A DNA stretch of 64,000 bases from Reichenbachiella agariperforans (GCF_900142205.1 NZ_FRAA01000003.1:248001-312000), one strand, 5' to 3'; shown: positions 43,411-53,671, counted from the stretch's first letter. Program-made: numbers and translations. The notes: generated by a model from the sequence alone, not told the origin.

Positions 43411-45282
43411 ATGTTAAGAACTAGATTACTCGTCCTTCTCTCCCTGTGCCTATTCTCTCATTTCTCTTTTGGTCAAGCCAATGACAGTCTCAAACTCTCG
43501 ATAGACCAGAGCTTCATTCAAGCACAAAGAGGAGAAAAAATAAAGTTCCAAATAGGGAAAACACTTGACTATGGTCGTATCAGATTGATCAAAGCACCCG
43601 AAGGTGCTACACTCGACCCGTCTGGCAACTTTTTTTGGGACATCCCAAATCATTATGCTAAAAACAACGCCATCGTCGAAGTACATCTATATCTCGAAGA
43701 GAGATTGGTAGATGCACAGTCCATATTCATCATTATCACTCAGCCCTCTTCTGCTCCGCAGATTACGATCAAAAGCAATGCTGTTCTCCAAAATGGCGTC
43801 TACAAAATCAACCCCGCCTCGGATTTCCACCTATATGCTTCGGCCTATCTACCCTACAGTGCAGACTCTACTGGCGCCGTATTAGACTATTATTTCAATG
43901 AAAATCCTGAACTAAAGTCTCTCGACAATGTCGTCATCAAAAGCCAAGGACATCACCTCAACATAGAGTGGTCTCCAGATGCACTGCAAATCCAACAGAA
44001 ATACTATCGTCTCACACTGATCGCTACTGACGAATACCATAACGTCACCAAGGAAGTGCTCATGTTTGCCCTAAGTAGCAACAATCACCTGCCCTATTTC
44101 AAATTCCCTGTTTTGGATGAATACTACGTCGCAGAAAATGAGGCCCTGTCGATAGATCTATCAGCAGATGATATGGATCATGACTCACTACTCTATGAGC
44201 TAATCATCCCCAGCAAAATCGGTAATCCGAGATTGTCTGAAAAAGGGCTATTCACATGGAAAATCAACGGGGACGAAATCCGAAGACTGAGAAGCTTCTT
44301 CCCTATGAAAGTAACGGTAGAAGTAACAGAGAAAGGGCCTGAAAACCCAAACACCATCTCCAAGACATTTCTCATCAGAAAAAGTATCCGAAACGAGCCC
44401 CCAAAAATCCTAAACCTGCAAAACGAACAGATCAGAGAAGGTATTACTCTAAACAAGAAAGTCTTTATTCAAGATGGAAATGATCAGTTTTCTGAATTGG
44501 AAATAGACATCATCGGTGCTCCCGAAAACATGGTATGGGATTTTGAAAACAACCTATTATCCATTCAGTGGACTCCTGGTTTTGAAGTGGTAGGTGTAGA
44601 GATGCAACCCAAAAAATTCGACATGCTACTAGTGGTTAGAGACCCACATGGCTATGTGGATCAGAAAGCATTTACCATCACTGTAGAGCACCGAGAAAAC
44701 ACCGAAGTAACCTACGAAACCTATCTAGACTACAGAGACGATGCAGTGCAATTGATAGAGCTACTCTCTCAAATCAACAACGAAATGGAAGACAGAGAAA
44801 ACAAAGTCCAGAGCCTCAAAAAAGGTTTATCCGTGACTTCTATGTTTTTGGCTGTTTATACCGCTAGTGGTAACGTCTTTGATGACGGATCTACAGCCAG
44901 TGAGTTAGTGCCCTTCGTCGGTATCATGGCTGCTATCACCACTGGTATCAACGCATTTGGATTCAACGACCTACCCAAATTCGGGTCGATCCGTGAGCAA
45001 ACATTTATCCTCCAGCAAAAACTCATGTACATACTAGCACTACTCAATGAGTACCGCATCGATGGACCTAACAGCCCCAACCTGGAAAACAAAGAGTTTA
45101 GAGACAACCTATCCACCTATGAACAGTGGATGGTGCAAGACAAGCTAAACTTCAAGAGTTACTATAGCAAATACAAGAGTCTAAACTACATCAAAAAGAA
45201 AACACAGCAGCAACGCAAAAAAGCAAAAGCACAGGGCAAAAAACCAGAAGGACTGCTATTCCTGGATTTGACAAAAATATAA
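43411..45282 (+). CDS. Secreted protein with cadherin/Ig-like repeats
   Basis: A 623-residue protein with a signal peptide (LLSLCLFSHFSFG). Four or so Ig/cadherin-like modules follow, marked by recurring PEGATLDPSGNFFWDIP, NPRLSEKGLFTWKI and PENMVWDFENNLLSIQWTP (the putative-Ig pattern with a W near each end). A helical C-terminal part (about 450-623) holds a hydrophobic segment (SELVPFVGIMAAITTGINAFG) and a very basic tail. It could be membrane-tethered near its C-terminus. The function is unknown. Confidence 0.75.
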   Translation: MLRTRLLVLLSLCLFSHFSFGQANDSLKLSIDQSFIQAQRGEKIKFQIGKTLDYGRIRLIKAPEGATLDPSGNFFWDIPNHYAKNNAIVEVHLYLEERLVDAQSIFIIITQPSSAPQITIKSNAVLQNGVYKINPASDFHLYASAYLPYSADSTGAVLDYYFNENPELKSLDNVVIKSQGHHLNIEWSPDALQIQQKYYRLTLIATDEYHNVTKEVLMFALSSNNHLPYFKFPVLDEYYVAENEALSIDLSADDMDHDSLLYELIIPSKIGNPRLSEKGLFTWKINGDEIRRLRSFFPMKVTVEVTEKGPENPNTISKTFLIRKSIRNEPPKILNLQNEQIREGITLNKKVFIQDGNDQFSELEIDIIGAPENMVWDFENNLLSIQWTPGFEVVGVEMQPKKFDMLLVVRDPHGYVDQKAFTITVEHRENTEVTYETYLDYRDDAVQLIELLSQINNEMEDRENKVQSLKKGLSVTSMFLAVYTASGNVFDDGSTASELVPFVGIMAAITTGINAFGFNDLPKFGSIREQTFILQQKLMYILALLNEYRIDGPNSPNLENKEFRDNLSTYEQWMVQDKLNFKSYYSKYKSLNYIKKKTQQQRKKAKAQGKKPEGLLFLDLTKI

Positions 45283-45330
45283 GGATACGAAAAACAAATT
45301 GACTGCTGGCACAAACCAGTGGTCAATTTA

Positions 45331-45888
45331 TTAGAAGCCTACCATGATATTCACCCCTATAGACCAGGGAGAAGCATAGCGTCCATTGTCTCGACCCGTA
45401 CGATAGGTCACATTATAGAGTGCGTAAAAATTAATAGCCGCTTTCCCACCAATATTCTGAGAATACCCTCCTCCCACAAAAAAAGCATCATATCCTCTTC
45501 GCTCTTCGACATAATCTAGATTTAGGTATTCATACTGCGCCATCAGAAAGAATGGCGGGTAGATCGCGTACTGAGCAAACACATTGACTCCATAGTCATT
45601 GTAATTCGTATTAGTTGGCTTCCATTTATAATATTGATAGGTCAAACCTACACCAGTATTGAGTTTTTCGGTCCACCTATACCCCGTCAATACAGACACG
45701 CCTACATTTGTCTCACGATCACTAAAAAACAGCGACCCTATACCTCCACCAACATAGACTTTATCCATCCACTCACGGTTTTGGTTACCACGTTTATCCC
45801 CTTCTATCGTATAGCCATTGCGTGATTGCCCCATTGCCACACCAGTCATCAAAGCGAAAAACAGGCTAATCACTACTAATTTCTTCAT
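45331..45888 (-). CDS. Outer-membrane beta-barrel protein
   Basis: The ATG at 45888 is chosen because MKKLVVISLFFALMTGVAMGQ is a clean signal peptide. The 185-residue product has alternating strands (VYVGGGIGSLFFSD; NTGVGLTYQYYKW; AFFVGGGYSQNIGG) and ends in the outer-membrane terminal strand WSIGVNIMVGF. The ligand is unknown. It follows the FtsB-like gene by 17 bp and may be co-transcribed. Confidence 0.82.
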   Translation of the reverse strand: MKKLVVISLFFALMTGVAMGQSRNGYTIEGDKRGNQNREWMDKVYVGGGIGSLFFSDRETNVGVSVLTGYRWTEKLNTGVGLTYQYYKWKPTNTNYNDYGVNVFAQYAIYPPFFLMAQYEYLNLDYVEERRGYDAFFVGGGYSQNIGGKAAINFYALYNVTYRTGRDNGRYASPWSIGVNIMVGF

Positions 45889-45905
45889 ATCTATTACTTG
45901 TAACA

Positions 45906-46199
45906 TCACTCTTCTATTACTACGAAAACATCCTCTCCATCCTTCTTCATGAAATACTTTTCACGAGCAAACTTCTCCAACAGTTCATCATCATTGAGGA
46001 GTGCCTCACGGTCTGCTTCCGTACGCTCAATCTTCTTCTGATAGTAAGCTTTTTGATCTTCGAGTTCTTCGACCTTACTTTTTAGTTGATATTGGGAATA
46101 AAAATCATTGGAATCAAAAAACAGCATCCATACCAGAAAAACCACCGTGGCGATGAAGTAAAAGTTCTTGGTAACCTTGATGTGTTGTTTCATGGGCAT
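45906..46199 (-). CDS. Septum formation initiator (FtsB/DivIC-like)
   Basis: A 97-residue bitopic protein: a short cytosolic N-terminus, one transmembrane helix (FYFIATVVFLVWMLFF) and a periplasmic coiled coil (QYQLKSKVEELEDQKAYYQKKIERTEADREAL) ending in the conserved LEKFAREKYFMKKDGEDVFVV. It acts in the FtsQLB-type divisome complex. The start may be at the second Met (46193). Confidence 0.9.
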   Translation of the reverse strand: MPMKQHIKVTKNFYFIATVVFLVWMLFFDSNDFYSQYQLKSKVEELEDQKAYYQKKIERTEADREALLNDDELLEKFAREKYFMKKDGEDVFVVIEE

Positions 46200-46374
46200 T
46201 GTATTTTATGGCACTAAATTAACCAATATCAGTATCTTTTGCTACACCCATTATGCACTTCACTACTCGTCGCTCCCCACCCGACTTATCAAGTGAAAAT
46301 CTCCATTATTGATTAGCTTCAGACAAAATTCAAAATCTAATGTTTTATTTGTCCTTCATCAACCCTCTATTTGA

Positions 46375-47055
46375 ATGAAAGTACTTCTGACCGAAGACAA
46401 CGTTGATTTGCAAAACAACATCCTCACCTACCTCCAAAATGAAGGTATTCTCTGTGAGTGTGCTACGTCTATTCAAGCCTGTCAAGACCGGCTCGTTGCA
46501 TTCGAATACGACATTCTAATTCTAGACAGAATGTTACCAGATGGAGATGGTATTGAGATTATCCAGTTTGTCAAGTCGAGAAATATCAACATCAGCATCC
46601 TCATTGCATCCGCCAAAAATGAGTTGGATGACAAAGTAGAAGGGCTCAACCTTGGTGCAGATGACTACATTACTAAGCCATATTTCATGACAGAGCTAAT
46701 CGCTCGACTCAAAGCACTCTACAGACGAAACACGCTGGGCGGCAATCAAAAACTACAGATCGGTAACATCACCATAGACACAGACAAACAAGAAGTCTGT
46801 ATCAACAACACCCTAATCCCACTCACCAAGAAAGAATACGATTTGCTCCTCTACATCTATGCTAACAAGAACCGAATCATAACCAAACTAGCGATCGCCG
46901 AGCATCTTTGGGGAGATTTCACGGACACGTTAGGTTCTTTGGACTTTGTCTATCAACACATCAAAAATCTTCGAAAAAAAATCATCTCCGCAGGTGGCAA
47001 TGACTTCATACAGACAGTCTATGGCTCTGGATATAAATACGCAATTGACGCATGA
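46375..47055 (+). CDS. OmpR/PhoB-type response regulator
   Basis: A 226-residue protein with a receiver domain (phospho-acceptor Asp in DILILDRMLPDGDGIEI, about 52; Lys in YITKPY, about 101) and a C-terminal winged helix (NTLIPLTKKEYDLLLYIYANKNRI...LDFVYQHIKNLRKKI). It is phosphorylated by the downstream kinase, whose start overlaps by 4 nt. A TonB-dependent receptor gene follows the kinase and is a likely target. Confidence 0.94.
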   Translation: MKVLLTEDNVDLQNNILTYLQNEGILCECATSIQACQDRLVAFEYDILILDRMLPDGDGIEIIQFVKSRNINISILIASAKNELDDKVEGLNLGADDYITKPYFMTELIARLKALYRRNTLGGNQKLQIGNITIDTDKQEVCINNTLIPLTKKEYDLLLYIYANKNRIITKLAIAEHLWGDFTDTLGSLDFVYQHIKNLRKKIISAGGNDFIQTVYGSGYKYAIDA

Positions 47056-48320
47056 AACTCGTTCAAAAACTTACGCTATTCTACTTGCTACTTAGTTTAG
47101 TTGTTCTTTCTCTGGGAGGGGTCTTCTACTATATTACCTTCACCCAGTTAATTGATAAAGAAACCGATTATGAGCTCAATGGAGAAGTAGGCAGACTCTC
47201 CAAATTCATTGAAAAAGGAATCCCTTATGATTCCCTTACCGATCAGCGCGTACAAATTTCACTCATAGTAGACAGTGCAGACATGCACCATTCGAGAGCA
47301 TTCAAGGACACCACAGCCTATCACGGGCCTTCCAAGGCAATAATTCACCACCGAAAGATCAAAAAAACAGTTCAAATCAACCAAGACTGGTACCATTTCC
47401 AAATCTACGAATCAGTCATCGAACCCCTCGACACCTTTTATGGAACTTTCAAAGCTACGCTAGTCGTATCTATAGCATTAATTCTATTCTCCCTGATTTA
47501 CAGCTTTTTCGTATCTAAATGGCTCCTTCAACCCTTTCACAAAGCACTAAAACTTATTCAGAACTTCAATGTCCAAACCTCTACACCAATCGTAACTGAA
47601 CCCGCCAGCACTTCAGAGTTCAAAAAACTCAATGACTTCATTGAGAACATGACACACCGAACAGTCACAGACTATAATAACCTCAAAGAATTCTCCGAAA
47701 ATATAGCACACGAGATCCGTACACCACTCGCTATTGCTTCAGGAAAACTCGACCTCCTGATGCAAAACAGTGAGCTGTCCGAACAACAAATCGATTGGAC
47801 AATTCAGTCCCAAAAGGCGCTTAACAAGGTCTCTAAGATTCAACAATCTCTGGTCACTCTTAGCCGGATAGAAAACAAGGAGTTCAACCATATTGCAGAC
47901 ATCCAGCTCAGTCATATGATCCGACATATCTGTGAAGAAAACGCCGACATATTTGAACTACGACACATCCATATCGAAACAGAATTAGCAACTGACACAG
48001 TCATCCAAAACGACCCTGTACTAATCGAAATCTTACTCACCAACCTTCTCCAAAATGCCATCAAACATAACCTATCAACTGCCGGCAATATCACGATATC
48101 GCTAAGCCATACTAAACTCAAAATAACCAACTCAGGATACGATCTACACGCCACGACAGAGATACTCATGCAACGGTTCAAAAAAGACAGCTCCAACAAC
48201 GATTCTATCGGTTTAGGTCTATCTATCATCAAAAAGATCTGTGATTTATCCAACTATGGATTTGATTATTCCTTTGATCAGAGTCTAAAACAACACGAAA
48301 TCACCATTGAGCTATCCTAA
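47052..48320 (+). CDS. Membrane sensor histidine kinase
   Basis: A 422-residue kinase with TM1 (FYLLLSLVVLSLGGVFYYIT), a periplasmic sensor of about 100 residues, TM2 (TLVVSIALILFSLIYSFFV), a HAMP-like linker and HisKA with the phospho-accepting His in FSENIAHEIRTPLAIASG. The ATPase domain has the N box LLTNLLQNAIKHN and a G2-like GLGLSI. The G1 box is reduced (ITNSGYD in place of DNGxGI). It is translationally coupled to the response regulator. Confidence 0.92.
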   Translation: MKLVQKLTLFYLLLSLVVLSLGGVFYYITFTQLIDKETDYELNGEVGRLSKFIEKGIPYDSLTDQRVQISLIVDSADMHHSRAFKDTTAYHGPSKAIIHHRKIKKTVQINQDWYHFQIYESVIEPLDTFYGTFKATLVVSIALILFSLIYSFFVSKWLLQPFHKALKLIQNFNVQTSTPIVTEPASTSEFKKLNDFIENMTHRTVTDYNNLKEFSENIAHEIRTPLAIASGKLDLLMQNSELSEQQIDWTIQSQKALNKVSKIQQSLVTLSRIENKEFNHIADIQLSHMIRHICEENADIFELRHIHIETELATDTVIQNDPVLIEILLTNLLQNAIKHNLSTAGNITISLSHTKLKITNSGYDLHATTEILMQRFKKDSSNNDSIGLGLSIIKKICDLSNYGFDYSFDQSLKQHEITIELS

Positions 48321-48425
48321 TCACCCTATTCACTATCTCACATACATGACTGGGAGTCTTTCGTTTGTATCCAAGGCTATCTACCCACTCATGTAAAACT
48401 TCAAATTCTACACAGATTTGCATTC

Positions 48426-48433
48426 TATCTTTG
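48426..48433 (+). promoter_or_regulatory. Bacteroidota -7 element TATCTTTG before the TonB receptor
   Basis: It matches TAnnTTTG, 37 bp before the ATG at 48470. A clear -33 TTG is not evident, which would fit activation by the upstream response regulator. Confidence 0.5.
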
Positions 48434-48469
48434 TGATGAAAACATTTAAAACGTACGATTATCGAACAC

Positions 48470-50896
48470 ATGAAAGCATTATTCCTTGCTGTATTCACCA
48501 CCATCCTATTTTCTATCCCGAACTGGTCCATTGCTGCCACTGAGTACCAAGTCAGAGGCAAAATAATTGATGCTTCATCAAAAGAACCTTTGGCATATGC
48601 TACTGCTTCTATTCATGACAAAACCACTAACGAGTTAATCGATGGACAAATCACACAAGAATCAGGCACCTTCCAGCTTCAAGTAAAACCTGGTTCTTAT
48701 TATTTGGAAGTAAAATTCATCTCCTTCGAAACCAAAAACATCAATTTCATAGTCAGCAACTCAGATGTCAACCTAGGAGACATTATGCTGACAGTCGACA
48801 GCCAAGAATTGGAAGAAGTAGTAGTTCAAGGCAGGAAAGAACAAGTCGAATTTTCACTCGATAAAAAGACCTTTAATGTAAATGAAAATATAAGTAATAT
48901 CGGAAAAAATGCTTCCGACATACTGGACAATCTCCCTTCTGTACAAGTAGATGTAGAAGGCAACGTTTCTCTCCGGGGCAATGACAATGTCAACATCCTA
49001 ATCAATGGAAAGCCATCAGGCATGGCAGGCATGAGTAGTCAAGATGCACTCCGCATGCTACAAGGCAATATGATCGAACGAGTAGAAGTGATCACCAATC
49101 CATCGGCACGCTACGATGCAGAGGGCACGGGCGGCATCATCAATATAGTACTCAAAAAAGATGCACAAAAAGGCCTGAACGGGACATTCGGACTAGACGC
49201 TGGATACCCTGACCTGATCAGACCCAATGCCAGTATCAACTACCGGTCAGGCAAGTTCAACTTCTTCGCCGGAGCAGGCCTCAGCTACCGCCGCTACAAC
49301 GGCTATGGAGAATCATACACGACTTACTATGAGACAGACACCACTTACGCTACCGATAGCCGTCGCGACCATGATCGGGGAGGCATCTCTCAAAACTATA
49401 GAGTGGGTGCAGATTATTTCATCAACGACAATAACAAGCTCACCCTCACAGGAATTTATAATGTAGGAGACGAAACCAATAATACTACACTAATCTACCA
49501 TGATTTTGACGTCTACGATTCGCTACGCTACATTACGAATAGGGATGATACTGAGCAAGAAGACGAAAGTCTAATCGAAACCTCCCTTAATTATGAAAAA
49601 ACTTTCTCTGATCACGAGGATCATAAACTAACAGCATATCTACAATACCGTGACAATAGCGAATTAGAGCAGTCAGACATCGATCAGGTATCGACTAAAC
49701 CAGATAGCGATGTGATCCAAAAGGTGAGAAACGACGAAGGGGAGAAAACTCAACTAGCACAGGTAGACTATATTCATCCCTTTTCAGAAACCGGAAAATT
49801 TGAGCTCGGCATTCGAACTTCACTAAGAAACATCCGAAATGACTATCTAATCGAAAGTCTAGAAAACGAAATATGGGTCAGAGAAGATAGTTTGTCCAAC
49901 GATTTTGAATACCAAGAAAACATCTATGCCGCCTACGCTATTTATGGCAATAAATTCGGCAAGATTTCTTATCAACTCGGCTTACGGGTAGAAGCCACCA
50001 ACATTGAGACAACACTTGAATCTGAAATACTTGATGACACGAACACAAAAAAATATGTCAACTATTTCCCCTCCGGGCATTTCACCTACGAAATGAACGA
50101 AAATCAAAATGTACAATTGAGTTACTCACGGCGTCTACGTAGACCCAGTTTCCGCAACCTTAATCCTATTAGTGGGTTTAGCGACTATAGAAACCTACGC
50201 TTTGGAAACCCTGACTTAAACCCTGAATTGACAGACTCCTATGAACTAGGGTATCTCCATAATTGGGAAACGGGTTCTTTCTATGGAGGGATATACTACA
50301 ATCATACAACCGATGAGATTGATCGTTTGACTTTCCCCAGCCCAAATCCAGATGACGATGGCGTGATGCATTCTAAGCTCTACAATCTAGCGACTGAAGA
50401 TGCCTATGGTTTTGAGATCAATGTATCGCAGGACTTCACCGATTGGTGGACAATGAATGGTGACTTCAATTTTTTCAGGCGAATCACAGCAGGGGAAGCG
50501 AGAGGCGAGTCATTCGATGCAGATGCCCGCTCCTACAGTGCCCGGGTCAACACAAAGTTTGACCTTCCTCAAGACATTGATTTTCAGGCCAACCTGAACT
50601 ACAGAGGACCGCAGAACACCACTCAGGGAAAGAGACTGGCATTCTACACCGTTGACTTAGGTGCTACCCGTGACTTCTTCGATGGCAAAGCCACACTCAC
50701 AGCCAGTGTACAAGACTTGTTCAACACCAGAAAGTACCGAAACGAGTCTGCCGATACAGGCTTTGAGTCCAGCTCGGTGTTTCAATGGAGATCGAGACAG
50801 TTTATTCTCAGCTTTACCTACCGTCTTAATCAGAAGAAAACCAGAGAAGATAAGCAAGACAACAATCAAAACAATAATAACGACGGGGAACTATAA
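48470..50896 (+). CDS. TonB-dependent receptor-type outer-membrane protein
   Basis: An 808-residue protein with a signal peptide, an N-terminal carboxypeptidase-regulatory-like domain (YQVRGKIIDASSKEPLAYATASI, about 25-105), a plug domain (NASDILDNLPSVQVDVEGNVSLRGNDNVNILINGKPSG) and a C-terminal OMP_b-brl_3-type barrel. The final aromatic strand QFILSFTYRL is followed by a short Asn-rich tail. It should import a ligand through the outer membrane. Position after a two-component system suggests regulated expression. Confidence 0.93.
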   Translation: MKALFLAVFTTILFSIPNWSIAATEYQVRGKIIDASSKEPLAYATASIHDKTTNELIDGQITQESGTFQLQVKPGSYYLEVKFISFETKNINFIVSNSDVNLGDIMLTVDSQELEEVVVQGRKEQVEFSLDKKTFNVNENISNIGKNASDILDNLPSVQVDVEGNVSLRGNDNVNILINGKPSGMAGMSSQDALRMLQGNMIERVEVITNPSARYDAEGTGGIINIVLKKDAQKGLNGTFGLDAGYPDLIRPNASINYRSGKFNFFAGAGLSYRRYNGYGESYTTYYETDTTYATDSRRDHDRGGISQNYRVGADYFINDNNKLTLTGIYNVGDETNNTTLIYHDFDVYDSLRYITNRDDTEQEDESLIETSLNYEKTFSDHEDHKLTAYLQYRDNSELEQSDIDQVSTKPDSDVIQKVRNDEGEKTQLAQVDYIHPFSETGKFELGIRTSLRNIRNDYLIESLENEIWVREDSLSNDFEYQENIYAAYAIYGNKFGKISYQLGLRVEATNIETTLESEILDDTNTKKYVNYFPSGHFTYEMNENQNVQLSYSRRLRRPSFRNLNPISGFSDYRNLRFGNPDLNPELTDSYELGYLHNWETGSFYGGIYYNHTTDEIDRLTFPSPNPDDDGVMHSKLYNLATEDAYGFEINVSQDFTDWWTMNGDFNFFRRITAGEARGESFDADARSYSARVNTKFDLPQDIDFQANLNYRGPQNTTQGKRLAFYTVDLGATRDFFDGKATLTASVQDLFNTRKYRNESADTGFESSSVFQWRSRQFILSFTYRLNQKKTREDKQDNNQNNNNDGEL

Positions 50897-50917
50897 ACCG
50901 CCCAATTGATTAGATAT

Positions 50918-50951
50918 AAAAAAAGCCGAAGTTCTCACTTCGGCTTTTTTT
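50918..50951. terminator. Terminator between the TonB receptor and hpf genes
   Basis: GCCGAAGT (50925-50932) and ACTTCGGC (50937-50944) enclose TCTC, with seven A before and seven T after the stem. It serves both converging genes. Confidence 0.92.
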
Positions 50952-50974
50952 ATATTCTTAATATGTAATACGAC

Positions 50975-51274
50975 TTAGTGAGCCGCCATCTTTTCCTTTC
51001 TCTTTTTCAGTTGACGTCTCAGTGATTCTATCACCTCATCTGTCCCTGCCTCAAAAGACTTAGATTGTCTCTTAGCAAATAACTGTGTCCCAGGTATATT
51101 AACCTTAATCTCTATTGTCTTATTATCTCTCGAATCTGCGTTCTCCACTTTCATGATAACCTCACCATCAATGATACGGTCATAAAATGTTTCCAACTTG
51201 TCAGCCTTCTTTTGGATGAAGTTTACCAATTTTTGATCTGCGTCAAAATGAATGGAATGCATCTGTAATTTCAT
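50975..51274 (-). CDS. hpf: Ribosome hibernation-promoting factor (short HPF/RaiA)
   Basis: A 99-residue protein with the beta-alpha fold of the S30AE family: MKLQMHSIHFDADQKLVNFIQKKADKLETFYDRIIDGEVIMKVEN, then a basic C-terminal helix (ESLRRQLKKRKEKM). It binds the 30S decoding region in slow growth. Its place next to xerC and rpsU is a conserved Bacteroidota order. Confidence 0.92.
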   Translation of the reverse strand: MKLQMHSIHFDADQKLVNFIQKKADKLETFYDRIIDGEVIMKVENADSRDNKTIEIKVNIPGTQLFAKRQSKSFEAGTDEVIESLRRQLKKRKEKMAAH

Positions 51275-51302
51275 AAGATTAAATTTTAATTAAACAATTG
51301 AT

Positions 51303-52172
51303 TTATGCCTTTGGATGCGCCTGATCGAAGGTCGATTTTAGCTTCTCCAAAGAGTTATGAGTATAGACTTGAGTAGCAGCAAGACTTGCATGTCCCAGCA
51401 AATCCTTGACCGCATTCAAGTCTGCCCCATTATCTAACATATGCGTCGCAAAAGTATGTCTTAGCACATGAGGGCTTTTCTTATTTATTTTTGATATCAA
51501 CCCGAGGTATCGCTTCACTATCCTATTGATCAACATAGGATAGCATGGCTTACCAGCATCTGTCACTAACAAAAATGGACTATCAAAACCAGCTTCTTGC
51601 TTATGCTTATTATACGTTTTGATGATAGAGGTGTTGTCAACTGACAGAGGAATAATACGCTCTTTATTTCTTTTTCCTAAAACCTTAATGGTAGCAACAT
51701 ACAAATTAACATCCGCAACCTTTAAACCTATCAATTCGGACAATCTAATACCGGTACCATAGAGTAGCTCGAGTACCAAACGGTCTCTTTGGCCTGAGAA
51801 GTTATCTTCAAACACCATCTGATCCAACATGTTATTCATTTCAATTTTTTGAATAAACTCTGGTAGAGGCTTAGGTATTTTGAGCGGGCGTATCCCTACT
51901 ACAGGATTCTGGGCAACTACTTCTCGTTTTATAAGGAATTTATAGAAAGTTCGCAGGGATGCAATCTTCCTGTTAACTGATCGGGGCTTGATATCAGCTT
52001 CAATGAGAGAAACTATCCAAGTTCGCAAAAGCTTTGGATTAGCAGTTTCTAGCGTTTCGTTAAGATCTTCTAAAAAAGCATGAAATTGATTGATGTCAAT
52101 TTCATATGATTGTACAGTATGAATGCTGTACCGCTTTTCGTTAAGAAGGTGTTTTATAAAAGGTTCTATCAT
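51303..52172 (-). CDS. xerC: Tyrosine recombinase (XerC/XerD-like)
   Basis: A 289-residue recombinase with an N-terminal SAM-like domain (LLNEKRYSIHTVQSYEIDINQF) and a catalytic domain carrying the R-H-R-H-Y set: GTGIRLSELIGL, HVLRHTFATHML, LGHASLAATQVYTH (nucleophile Tyr). It acts in chromosome dimer resolution at dif. It is the only site-specific recombinase in the window. Whether it is XerC or XerD is not decided by sequence alone. Confidence 0.9.
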   Translation of the reverse strand: MIEPFIKHLLNEKRYSIHTVQSYEIDINQFHAFLEDLNETLETANPKLLRTWIVSLIEADIKPRSVNRKIASLRTFYKFLIKREVVAQNPVVGIRPLKIPKPLPEFIQKIEMNNMLDQMVFEDNFSGQRDRLVLELLYGTGIRLSELIGLKVADVNLYVATIKVLGKRNKERIIPLSVDNTSIIKTYNKHKQEAGFDSPFLLVTDAGKPCYPMLINRIVKRYLGLISKINKKSPHVLRHTFATHMLDNGADLNAVKDLLGHASLAATQVYTHNSLEKLKSTFDQAHPKA

Positions 52173-52236
52173 TAGTATAACCTTGACATGAAGGTTATAC
52201 TAACTTATCAAAAACCATCCAGAAAAACTACAAAGA

Positions 52237-52431
52237 CTAGTAGTTTTCGTCAGCGAACATTTTCTGCTTGTAAGCAGCTCTGATCTTTTGCGTTCTCTCT
52301 GTAATAGAAGGCTTTTCAAAGTATGCTCTAGACCTCAATTCTTTCAAAACACCCGTTTTTTCAAACTTCTTTTTGAATCTTTTCAAAGCCTTATCAATTG
52401 ATTCGTTCTCTTTAACGTTTATAATTAACAT
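52237..52431 (-). CDS. rpsU: 30S ribosomal protein S21
   Basis: A 64-residue protein starting at ATG 52431 (MLIINVKENESIDKALKRFKKKFEKTG), the normal S21 start and length. LKELRSRAYFEKPS and a basic helix follow. It is a core translation gene. Confidence 0.96.
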   Translation of the reverse strand: MLIINVKENESIDKALKRFKKKFEKTGVLKELRSRAYFEKPSITERTQKIRAAYKQKMFADENY

Positions 52432-52504
52432 AATATCTTGTTTTCTAAAGGAGCGCAAATTTATGATTCAATTCAGACTTTACCAAGACTCCCTCTAGTA
52501 TTAA

Positions 52505-53671
52505 TTAAATTTTATCAAACAAAGTACGAGATATAACTAACTTCTGAATCTCTGAAGTCCCCTCCCCTATCGTACACAATTTAGCATCTCTGTAGAATTT
52601 TTCGACTGGAAAATCTTTAACATAACCATAGCCTCCAAAAATCTGAACAGCGTCATTGGCTACAGAAACAGCAGTTTCTGACGAATGAAGCTTTGCCATC
52701 GCAGATTCTCTATTTACACTTTTGCCTTGGTTTTTCAGTTCAGCAGCCTGCTTGATCAATAGTCTTGACGCCATCACCTGAGTCGCCATGTCCGCTATCT
52801 TAAACGAAACCCCCTGAAATTTAGCAATCTCTTGATTGAACTGCTTCCGCTCCTGTGCATATGCAACAGCCGCGTCTAATGCCCCCTGAGCTATCCCAAG
52901 CCCTAATGCTGCAATAGAAATACGCCCCCCATCAAGAATCTTCAAAGCTTGCACAAACCCTTCTCCAACTTCTCCCAATATATTCTCCTCAGGCACTCTA
53001 CAATCCTCAAAAATCATTTCAGCAGTCTCTGATGCCCGCATCCCCAATTTATTCTCTTTTTTACCTCCAGAAAAGCCAGGCGTCCCTCGCTCCACCACAA
53101 AGGCCGTCATACCATGTGAATCACCAGCTTCACCAGTCCTTGTCATCACTACTGCCAAATCACCACTAATCCCATGGGTGATAAAATTTTTCGTACCATT
53201 GATCACCCAATGGTCACCATCCTTTCTCGCAACTGTCTTCATATTACCTGCATCAGAACCTGTATTAGGCTCTGTCAAGCCCCATGCACCTATCCATTCT
53301 CCTGACGCAAGTTTGGGCAACCATCGTTGCTTTTGTCCCTCACTCCCAAACTGTAAGATATGCCCCGTACAAAGCGAATTATGTGCAGCAACGGATAAAC
53401 CAATAGAACCGTCAATCTTTGCTATCTCCGAAACCACTGTCACATACTCATGATAACCAAAACCTGAACCTCCATACTCTTCTGGTACAAGAACCCCCAT
53501 CATACCCATTTCACCTAGCTTCCTAAACAAGTCAATAGGAAACTCCTGAGTCTCATCCCATTGCATGAACTGCGGTTTAATCTCCTTTTCAGCAAAATTT
53601 TTAATCATATCTGCAATCAACTCACAGTTTTGAATAGAGATATTTTGCGTATTTTCGCTATTTTTTATCAT
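52505..53671 (-). CDS. Acyl-CoA dehydrogenase
   Basis: From ATG 53671 it has about 388 residues; an upstream Met at 53704 is an alternative. Domains run in the family order: N-terminal helices, the beta domain with [15 protein letters not shown] (FAD/substrate contact), and the C-terminal helical domain with [38 protein letters not shown], where the Glu of GEGTSE is the usual catalytic base. It oxidises acyl-CoA to enoyl-CoA with FAD, probably in fatty-acid or branched-chain breakdown. Confidence 0.94.
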   Translation of the reverse strand: MIKNSENTQNISIQNCELIADMIKNFAEKEIKPQFMQWDETQEFPIDLFRKLGEMGMMGVLVPEEYGGSGFGYHEYVTVVSEIAKIDGSIGLSVAAHNSLCTGHILQFGSEGQKQRWLPKLASGEWIGAWGLTEPNTGSDAGNMKTVARKDGDHWVINGTKNFITHGISGDLAVVMTRTGEAGDSHGMTAFVVERGTPGFSGGKKENKLGMRASETAEMIFEDCRVPEENILGEVGEGFVQALKILDGGRISIAALGLGIAQGALDAAVAYAQERKQFNQEIAKFQGVSFKIADMATQVMASRLLIKQAAELKNQGKSVNRESAMAKLHSSETAVSVANDAVQIFGGYGYVKDFPVEKFYRDAKLCTIGEGTSEIQKLVISRTLFDKI

